Source of the DNA: Ophiobolus disseminans
Lineage: Eukaryota; Ascomycota; Dothideomycetes; Pleosporales; Phaeosphaeriaceae
Assembly (NCBI GenBank): GCA_010093685.1
Contig: MU006238.1
Coordinates: 66,129 to 130,128, forward strand
Direction: 5' to 3'
Length of the DNA: 64,000 nt
The translations under genes and the position numbers were made by a program. The notes below the pieces were generated by a model. The model saw nothing but the letters and a program-made list of their open reading frames with translations. It was not told the origin of the DNA and ran no database searches. Positions within the stretch are counted from its first letter, which is position 1. The number at the start of each line of letters is the position of its first letter. Of the stretch, positions 57,099 to 64,000 are shown one piece after another.

Positions 57099-58124
57099 AT
57101 GCGCCTCTTCCTCCTGCCCATCTCGACGCGCCGGTCACTCATCTACTGCGAAAAGATACACGACAAAGCCCCCAAGGACCGCTCAATCATCGACAAGGTC
57201 ACCATCAAGGCGAACGAGACATGGGCCGCCTGGGAGAAGGACCAGAAGGCAATCTGGGACTGGAAGAAGAAGGTCACGTTCTACGGTAACCACGCCCTCA
57301 AGCGGATACCGTACGAGGAATGGGGGTTGAAGACGCTGCCCTCCCTGACTGCGCAGCGGAGACAGGCCATTATCGACGGCAAGGAGAAATACGAGGTCAT
57401 GTTTCCTGGGCGGTACCTGAAGGAAGACAAACTACCCGGCATACTGGAGAAGCTGGCAAAAGAACGACAGCTCATGCACCGCAGCAAGCTGATGTGGAGC
57501 GTCATCATCATGCCCTTCACCGCCCCCTTCATGCTCATCCCCGTCATCCCCAACCTGCCATTCTTCTACGTCCTCTACCGCGCCTACTCCCACTGGACAG
57601 CCCTCCGCGGCTCAAAATTCCTCGAATTCCTCCTCAAGCACAACCTCCCCAAACCGACATCTTCCCTCGCGCTAGACGAGGCCTACACCGCTGGCCTCAT
57701 GTACCCGACCCGCCAGCTATCGCGCGCCGCACCAAAGCCGACCGAAGAGCAGGCCGACGAGGTAGCCCGCGTCGTAGCCCAGCAAACCAACAACGACACG
57801 GAAGACGTCATGGTGCTGCAGCGCTGGAACGGCAAGCTCATCGCCGAGCAATTCCACCTCCCAGACATGGAAGTCGAGATTGAGCGCGCGGTCGAGCAGG
57901 TCGAGAAGTCCATCAAGAGCAAAGAAGAGCTCATGGAAGAGAAATTGGAGCTGGAGAAAGCGACTGGGACGGCCGGTGAGAGAGCTCAGGACCTTTTGCC
58001 TGACCATATCACGGAGAAGATTCATGAAGAGGCAGAGCATGTCGCTGAGGAGGCGAAGAAGCAGGCGGAACAGGGTGTCAAAGAAGCGAAAGTAGATGCT
58101 GCGGAGAAGAAGCAGGGAAATTAG
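57099..58124 (+). CDS. Mitochondrial K+/H+ exchange-related protein (Mit_KHE1 family)
   Basis: A single exon of 341 residues starts at the ATG 57099. It begins M-R-L-F-L-L-P-I-S-T-R-R with little acid, as the family does. W-A-A-W-E-K, P-G-R-Y-L-K-E-D-K-L and a central hydrophobic segment (V-I-I-M-P-F-T-A-P-F-M-L-I-P-V-I-P-N-L-P-F-F-Y-V-L-Y-R) followed by A-Y-S-H-W-T-A-L-R-G match the fungal family of inner-membrane proteins tied to K+/H+ exchange in yeast. The C-terminal 70 residues form a highly charged helix rich in Glu and Lys. The protein probably acts in mitochondrial volume and cation balance, as a subunit or regulator of the exchanger rather than a proven transporter. Confidence 0.88.
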   Translation: MRLFLLPISTRRSLIYCEKIHDKAPKDRSIIDKVTIKANETWAAWEKDQKAIWDWKKKVTFYGNHALKRIPYEEWGLKTLPSLTAQRRQAIIDGKEKYEVMFPGRYLKEDKLPGILEKLAKERQLMHRSKLMWSVIIMPFTAPFMLIPVIPNLPFFYVLYRAYSHWTALRGSKFLEFLLKHNLPKPTSSLALDEAYTAGLMYPTRQLSRAAPKPTEEQADEVARVVAQQTNNDTEDVMVLQRWNGKLIAEQFHLPDMEVEIERAVEQVEKSIKSKEELMEEKLELEKATGTAGERAQDLLPDHITEKIHEEAEHVAEEAKKQAEQGVKEAKVDAAEKKQGN

Positions 58125-58564
58125 ACCTTCGTCGCCGCTAGGCAGGTTGGATGAACGCGCTGTATGATATTACGAGACGGTACGACACGACAGCAGGGAA
58201 TTGGAGTTGGCGGCTGTATCTTGTATACCCTCACATAGAAGCATGACGCTAATGTACAATATCTATCTATTCATCTCTAGAGGTTGCGGAGATTGAATTG
58301 ACAATATCTTCTGTAGTATATACCACTCTAATATAAACTATCGTAGATGTACTCGAGGCTCGGGGATGGCGAGGCGCGCGTCCCTCGTCGATGGTGATGC
58401 TTGTCTCGATAGCCACGGAGTTGTCTTCGCTAATGGTTCTTACTAGGATCGAACTCATCATTGGAAGAGAGTAAAACAACAGGCGATGTTTCTCGCGGGA
58501 AGTTCAGTGTCGTGCTCTTCGATCTACTCGGTGCGCTTCCAGACTGCGGATGTGTTGCTGTAAG
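58125..58564. other. Intergenic, convergent 3' ends
   Basis: No gene seen; two convergent 3' untranslated regions are expected. Confidence 0.5.
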
Positions 58565-59000
58565 TTAGGCGCGTTGGCTCAGTAGCTGCTGCAAGCTTGC
58601 TGGTGTTGGGAGGTGGCGATGGATTTTGTTCTGCGGTGAAGACTGTAGCACGGCCGGTGGTAGTTTCACTCCGGCATCTGTCCATGCGGGCTCGGACGGC
58701 ACAGGGTGTTGATCGCTTTGACTCTCATCTGCAAGCGTCAATGTCTGATTGACATCTTGGAGCGTGGAAGATACATTACATACTGTTGTTGCTTGACTCC
58801 ACGAAAAGCTGCCAGGCATTGACGTGTTCTACCAAGGTCGATCGAGCGCCTCTACCGACGAGAGTATCGATACCAGACACTAATTGTGTGGAAGACGATG
58901 GAGTAGGGCTGTGCTGATGAAGTTGGAATGTAGGGGTGTAGGTGATCTCGTCGGTCCACTTAGGAAGCAGGCCAAGCGGTTTGAAAAGAAGCCCAGCCAT
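58565..59000 (-). CDS. Small hypothetical protein, 126 residues
   Basis: Two exons (59000-58784 and 58728-58565) join in phase through a 55-nt intron. The protein starts M-A-G-L-L-F-K-P-L-G-L-L-P-K-W-T-D-E-I and then is mostly polar with Ser, Thr, Pro and Gln, and ends L-Q-Q-L-L-S-Q-R-A. The hydrophobic start is short and could be a targeting or membrane-peripheral segment. Its ATG lies only 22 nt below the stop of the cupin gene on the same strand, which leaves no room for a separate promoter unless it lies within the cupin gene. No family is recognised. Confidence 0.55.
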
Positions 59001-59022
59001 TGCGTGCAGTGTATGTTTGTGC

Positions 59023-59700
59023 TTAACTAAAGGTGGGAGGAGGGTTAATTTTTGATAATGCGAGAGCAGACCTCTCCGTGAGTTGCGTGGCTCGCTCCTT
59101 CCAGTCCACCACTTTACAATTCGCTACTTCCTTCCCCACCACTCGCTCTTTCCAACCTCTCCCTACTCCACAACGCAGGCCATCATCTCCATACAACGGA
59201 TCCTTTTTAAACCACTCCACTTCCTTCACTTTCTCCGCCTTTTTTTCTTCGCCCTCTACCCCATAGCACATGTCCCAACCACGCCCCCGCGGATACGCTC
59301 CCACCATCTCAAACTTGCCGTCTACATCCCGCACCAATCGATGCGCCACGCCCGCCGGTATCACAATCGCATCTCCCGCGCCACATTCTATTTCAACACG
59401 TTCGGGGTTCTGCTCGCCGCCGAATAACAACCTCGCTCGGCCACGGAAAACGCACAAGACTTCATGCGAGGTGCTGTGGTAGTGCGTCGTGCTGTACATT
59501 GTGTAGCGCCACGCGGGGGAGATGGCGTTGCGGGGGAGGTGGACTTCTAGGACTGATGCGGACGTGGAGGCGGGGAAGGCCGAGTGGTAGATTAGGAGGG
59601 GGTGCGAGTGTGGAGTGGTGTTTGGGAGGCGGCCGTGTTTGGGGATAAAGTGGGCTGAGATGTGGAGGGACGAGAGGGGGGTTAGGGAGAGGGGTGGCAT
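59023..59700 (-). CDS. Cupin-domain protein (YjlB-like)
   Basis: The ATG at 59700 gives 225 residues. The cupin barrel shows T-H-Y-H-S-T-S-H-E-V-L-C-V-F-R-G (two or three metal His and a Glu in motif 1) and G-D-A-I-V-I-P-A-G-V-A-H-R-L (motif 2 with its His). Preceding F-I-P-K-H-G and N-T-T-P-H-S-H fit the extended N-terminus of the bacterial YjlB-type single-domain cupins. A Lys/Glu-rich C-terminal extension of about 60 residues follows. Metal binding is likely; whether it is an oxygenase, isomerase or binding protein is open. The frame upstream of 59700 is open but lacks similarity. Confidence 0.85.
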   Translation of the reverse strand: MPPLSLTPLSSLHISAHFIPKHGRLPNTTPHSHPLLIYHSAFPASTSASVLEVHLPRNAISPAWRYTMYSTTHYHSTSHEVLCVFRGRARLLFGGEQNPERVEIECGAGDAIVIPAGVAHRLVRDVDGKFEMVGAYPRGRGWDMCYGVEGEEKKAEKVKEVEWFKKDPLYGDDGLRCGVGRGWKERVVGKEVANCKVVDWKERATQLTERSALALSKINPPPTFS

Positions 59701-60865
59701 GTTAGATTTGAGTATTGAATCTTTTAATTCATGGGTTTGGTGTATGATGGGGTAAAGGGGCTCTATCCTGGAAAGTGGTCTTGATTTCAAGTTGGAGGTG
59801 TGTTGGTTGCGGATGTGATTGTTTAGCGGTGTACAGGCGCCAGTGTTGGTTTGGGGAGTTTGGTGAAATGAGAAATTGTTTCGTTTGTTTCATACAGATG
59901 AATATATGAGATGGCGGATTTGAAGTTATAATATACTTTCGATCTCGGTATGGATGTCTCGGGACCCTGCAGAACCCCTTCGGTGATTACGGAACGACGT
60001 CATCGCGTGCAATTCGAAGTACACACCCTCTCATAGAAACTGTAGAGCTCAGAGCAGAATGGAAGCGAAGGCTTTTTCTGCAAAACATTGGTGAGGAGCA
60101 TAACATAGTCGTGTATACATCCGCAACATTTAAGGTAGGACATGAATACTCGACGCGTTATTGTAGTTGTCATGCTAGCGGACCTTCAGGAGCCTCCCAC
60201 CATATGGGAGTGCACCTTAAACTCCAAATCTTGCGTGTGCAAAGGTGTATACAAAGGGTGTGACGCCTAAAAAAACGCACTCTCTGCTGTTACTCGTACT
60301 AGTCCATTGTGCCCTTACCGCGGTCGAGAATGGCACTGGTAGAGACACACCACAATATCCCCGCACAACACTTCAGCATCGCACAGTTCGTGTTGATAGT
60401 GCAGACTATGAATTGCTATCGAACAGTGAAAGGAGTTTGCTTTGCCACATATACATCAGGTGTGAGCGGTCAGCAGTGCTAGGTAGCGAGGCTGAAGTGA
60501 TCTCCACCTTCCCCGCCAAGCGCGGTGCTGCCTGAACCTCGTGAATCACAAAAGAGCTCGCCGCCCGCAACTCTACCACCTTCACTTCACCTTTTCTATT
60601 CCCTGCCTGCTGCACCTCCCGGGCACCGCACGCGCCAAGACCGCGGGACCTCTGGCCCTCTCCCATAAATCGCCCGCTCCAGTCCCAGGGTTCTTACTCA
60701 CCTCGCCTCCGCTCAACCTCGCACCTTCTGCAGCTCCTCAACCCGTGCCTGCCGCAGCGACCGAGACACACACCCTTGCGCCCCCACTTCGCCGATAACA
60801 TAGGCTTCCTATCGCGCAAAAAGTCGCATCCGAATAGTGCCCCAAAGCACGCGACAACACCCACC
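59701..60865. other. Divergent intergenic region between cupin and cullin genes
   Basis: About 1.2 kb with no supported gene. A frame at 60245-60535 has a hydrophobic start but begins with GTG. The 200 nt before 60866 are pyrimidine-rich, as expected for a leader of a well expressed gene. Confidence 0.45.
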
Positions 60866-63513
60866 ATGGCCTCAACCAACTCGGCGGCGACGTCGACGAT
60901 GCCGCCCGTCCCCGCAAAGGACGATGTGAATGCTACGTAAGTACCCCAGTCCCCAGCGAGCTCGATGAGGGGATTGGCCGACTTCACGAAGCTTTGCAGT
61001 CTGCGCACAGCAGCTGCACAGCTCCGGGGATGAGGCTGATCCGCTGCAGTTACAGTCCCTGTATCCTGTGCCTCATCAACAACCACCGTTTGGGTTGCGG
61101 ATGTCTCTGCGTGTAAAGCAGCCCTCAGAAGCACCACTGGACTACCTGACTCCGCCTCCACCTAACCCTTCTCCATGCTTGATGCTAACTCTCTAACAGA
61201 TGGAAATATCTCGAAGCCGGTGTCGACAAGATCATGACCAACCTGCGAGGCGGCATGGATATGAAGACGTACATGGGCCTCTATACCGCCATCCACAACT
61301 TCTGCACCGCTCAGAAAGCCGTCGCTGGCTCGTCGTTTCACGCCGCCAACAATCGCGGCGGCGCACACCTCCTCGGCGAGGATCTATACCAGCATCTCAT
61401 CGAATACCTCAAAGACCATCTTCAGGGAGTCCAGGTTGAGTCGCGGGCACACGTAGACGAGGCGCTCCTCACATTCTACATCAAGGAGTGGAATCGATAC
61501 ACTACGGCCGGCCAGTACAACAACCATCTCTTCCGGTACCTGAACCGACATTGGGTGAAGCGCGAGATGGACGAGGGCAAGAAGCACATCTACGACATCT
61601 ACACGCTCCATCTCGTTCGGTGGAAGGAGGACATGTTCACCGGCACACAAGAGAGCGTCATGCGTAGCGTGCTGAAGCTCGTCGAGAAGCAGCGCAACGG
61701 CGAGACTATCGAGCAGTCACAAATCAAGTCCGTAGTGGATTCATTCGTGTCCCTGGGTCTGGACGAGGCCGACAGCTCAAAGTCGACGCTCGATGTGTAC
61801 AAGGAGTACTTTGAGAAGCCATTCTTGGCTGCTACCTCGGAGTACTACGACAATGAATCTAAGCAGTTCCTGGCTGAGAACAGCGTCGTCGAATACATGA
61901 AGAAAGCCGAGGCTCGCCTGGACGAGGAGAAGGAGCGCGTACCGCTCTACCTTCTAAACGAAATTATGTCGCCACTCATGCGGTGCTGCGAACAATCTCT
62001 GATTACGAACCACTCACAAGCTCTACGGGAAGAGTTTCAGATCTTGCTCGACCATGACAAGATTGAGGATCTTGGTCGCATGTACAAGCTGCTCGCGCGC
62101 ATCCCCGAGGGCTTGGATCCTCTACGCGGTCGCTTCGAGACCCATGTCCGTAAGGCTGGCTTGGCCGCTGTCGACAAGATTGCGCAAGAGGGCGACAGCT
62201 TAGAGCCTAAAGTCTACGTTGAGGCGCTATTAGAAGTCCACACCCAGTATCAGGATCTCGTCAACAAGGCCTTCAACGGCGAGTCCGAGTTTGTTCGCTC
62301 GTTGGATAACGCCTGCCGAGAGTTTGTGAATAGGAACAAGATTTGCAAGTCGGGCTCCAACAAGTCACCGGAACTGCTCGCCAAGTACACTGATACTCTG
62401 CTCAAGCGATCGAGCGCGAAGATGAGCGAAGAGGACGACATGGAAAAGCTGCTCACCCAAATTATGACCGTCTTCAAGTACATTGAGGATAAGGACGTCT
62501 TCCAGAAGTTCTACTCCCGAATGTTGGCGAAGCGTCTAGTACAGACCACCTCAGCATCCGATGATGCTGAGACGAGCATGATTTCAAAGCTGAAGGAGGC
62601 TTGCGGTTTCGAGTATACCAACAAACTGCAGCGCATGTTCCAAGACATGCAGATCTCCAAGGATCTGAACTCCGCCTACAAGGAGTGGCAGTCAAACAAC
62701 TTGGATGAGTCGGACATGAAGACCAATGTCGATGCGAGCTACCACATTCTTGGTACTGGTTTCTGGCCCTTGAACCCACCTACGACACCTTTCACGCCAC
62801 CGCAACTTATTGTTACCACCTATGACCGTTTCGCGCGCTTCTACAACCACAAGCATCAGGGCCGCAAGCTGACTTGGCTGTGGCAGCTATGCAAGGGCGA
62901 AGTAAAAGCCAATTACTGCAAGGTTGTCAACTCCAAAGCCTCGCCGACATTCCAAGTTTCGACGTACCAGATGGCCATCATGCTGCTGTTCAACGACAGC
63001 GATGTCGTCACTTATTCCGAGATCGCAGAGGCCACGAAACTCAACAAGGAGACTCTAGACCCCAGCTTAAGCGTCTTTATTAAGGCTAAGGTCTTGATCG
63101 CGCAGCCCGATGGTGGCAAGCCTGAGGCTGGCACATCTTACAAGCTCAACGTTGGCTTCAAGACCAAGAAGGCGAAGATGAACTTGAACATCGGTATCAA
63201 GTCAGAGCAGAAGGCCGAGGCGGAAGATACCCACAAGACCATTGAGGAGGACCGCAAGCTACTCATGCAGGTATGTACACCCACTCTACTACTCATTAGA
63301 TTCCAGTTACTAACATTATCACAGTCCGCCATTGTGCGCATCATGAAGTCTCGCAAGAAGATGAAGCACCAGCAGCTCGTCTCGGAGACCATCCAGCAGA
63401 TCAAGAACCGGTTTATGCCCCGCGTTCCCGACATCAAGAAATGCATAGACATTTTGCTGGAGAAGGAGTACCTGGAGCGTTTGGACGGCGACGAGCTCGG
63501 CTACCTCGCCTAA
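60866..63513 (+). CDS. CUL1: Cullin-1, SCF ubiquitin ligase scaffold
   Basis: Exons 60866-60936, 61200-63270 and 63325-63513 give 776 residues, the normal size. The first intron is 263 nt, the second 54 nt. The N-terminal cullin repeats start T-W-K-Y-L-E-A-G-V-D and contain the SKP1-binding region around Y-T-A-I-H-N-F-C. The cullin homology domain has V-F-K-Y-I-E-D-K-D-V-F-Q-K-F-Y and L-A-K-R-L-V; W-L-W-Q-L-C-K-G-E-V and the winged-helix end follow. The neddylation site lies in I-V-R-I-M-K-S-R-K-K (Lys about 722) just after the last splice junction. It ends L-E-R-L-D-G-D-E-L-G-Y-L-A, the usual cullin tail. Cullin-1 (yeast Cdc53, Aspergillus CulA) joins SKP1/F-box proteins to RBX1. The symbol is by family. 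Confidence 0.96.
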
Positions 63514-63963
63514 GCGAGTCGTGCGCCTATGTGTCTTTTTCGTTCCGCCGTTGAGTAACGAGTAATGGATTACCGACTTCCTTTTCCTTTGTCACGGGAC
63601 GGAACTGCGTTCCAGGCGTCTGGTGGCGAGTGTATTCATGGGCAGGGTCTTTTTCATGGCATATGATCATCACGAACGCTATTGGGTGCGTCGTTAATGC
63701 CATCCTTGAGGTCGAGCATAGATAGGGGGTATGGACGTAAAAGAAGCGCCACAAGGTGGCTTTGTATGTCAAACAGAATGCTTAGTTATTCTTGCATGGT
63801 TTGTCTTGTGTTGTTGAGCTTGTGTGATTGTATCAACGTCTGCATTTACCAACGCTTGTTAGTTGCTTACACTACGAACAGTTCCTACTAATACATCATC
63901 TCTCTAGCGTTCCCTCATCTTCTTTTACATCTTATCAACCACGCTTCTCTGCACCAACCTAAC
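63514..63963. other. Intergenic, same-strand spacer
   Basis: Holds the 3' untranslated region of cullin-1 and the promoter of the next gene. No gene is seen; a pyrimidine-rich stretch lies just before 63964. Confidence 0.45.
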
Positions 63964-64000
63964 ATGGCATCCACCCCTCCTCCACACGCCATCCAGGTCC
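63964..64000 (+). CDS. Start of a gene running out of the window (3' partial)
   Basis: The ATG at 63964 follows a pyrimidine-rich leader and CCAACCTAAC, and opens M-A-S-T-P-P-P-H-A-I-Q-V to the window edge. Context (leader composition, purine at -3) resembles true starts in this window. Twelve codons do not allow a product call. Confidence 0.5.
   Translation, partial: MASTPPPHAIQV

Noticed and set aside
60245..60535. Frame with a hydrophobic, signal-like start
   Set aside because: It begins with GTG, has no ATG before the hydrophobic part, and lies in a promoter region.

Overview
This window is eukaryotic DNA from a filamentous ascomycete (Pezizomycotina). The signs are compact genes with short GT-AG introns (mostly 46-110 nt), a HET-domain incompatibility gene, the DASH kinetochore subunit ASK1, a type II PI 4-kinase of the LSB6 type, an SRF1-like membrane protein and a Dal5-type permease. 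A Dothideomycete is plausible but is inference. I found no operons, CRISPR arrays, intact transposons or rRNA/tRNA genes. All exon joins were built by hand from splice sites and reading phase.

Layout. 0-7.3 kb: the 3' end of a secreted carbohydrate-binding-type protein, a small membrane protein, a calpain-family protease and a 54-residue Cys/His microprotein. 7.3-11.7 kb: a gene-poor block. 11.7-20.8 kb: a ribose-phosphate pyrophosphokinase paralogue with two insertions, a HET gene, and a very long disordered protein gene broken by one in-frame TAG. 21-30 kb: two small unknown genes, a secreted endonuclease/exonuclease-fold protein, a GC-rich gene-free stretch and an MFS permease. 31-41 kb: a RAD5/HLTF-like SNF2 ATPase with a RING-like insert, the type II PI 4-kinase, a decayed or unrecognised coding trace with a duplicated 23-residue module, and ASK1. 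41-53 kb: two short-chain dehydrogenases, small coiled-coil proteins, an F-box protein, a TatD-type metal-dependent hydrolase and an alpha/beta hydrolase. 53-64 kb: a RING protein interrupted by an in-frame TGA, SRF1, a mitochondrial K+/H+ exchange protein, a small unknown protein, a cupin, cullin-1 and the start of one more gene.

Functional links are loose, as expected for a fungal chromosome arm. Three genes belong to ubiquitin ligase biology (F-box protein, cullin-1, RING protein), and the SNF2 protein may join them through its RING-like segment. Two concern membrane lipid signalling (PI 4-kinase, SRF1). Several neighbours are head-to-head and share promoters: HET/disordered protein, ASK1/dehydrogenase, TatD/dehydrogenase, SRF1/K+-H+ exchange protein and cupin/cullin.

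The most unusual items are a possible family of three small proteins sharing one spaced motif, the duplicated K-P-V-Y-P...R-V-D-R module between the PI 4-kinase and ASK1, two long reading frames each cut by one stop codon, and a 54-nt stop-free intron next to the predicted cullin neddylation site.
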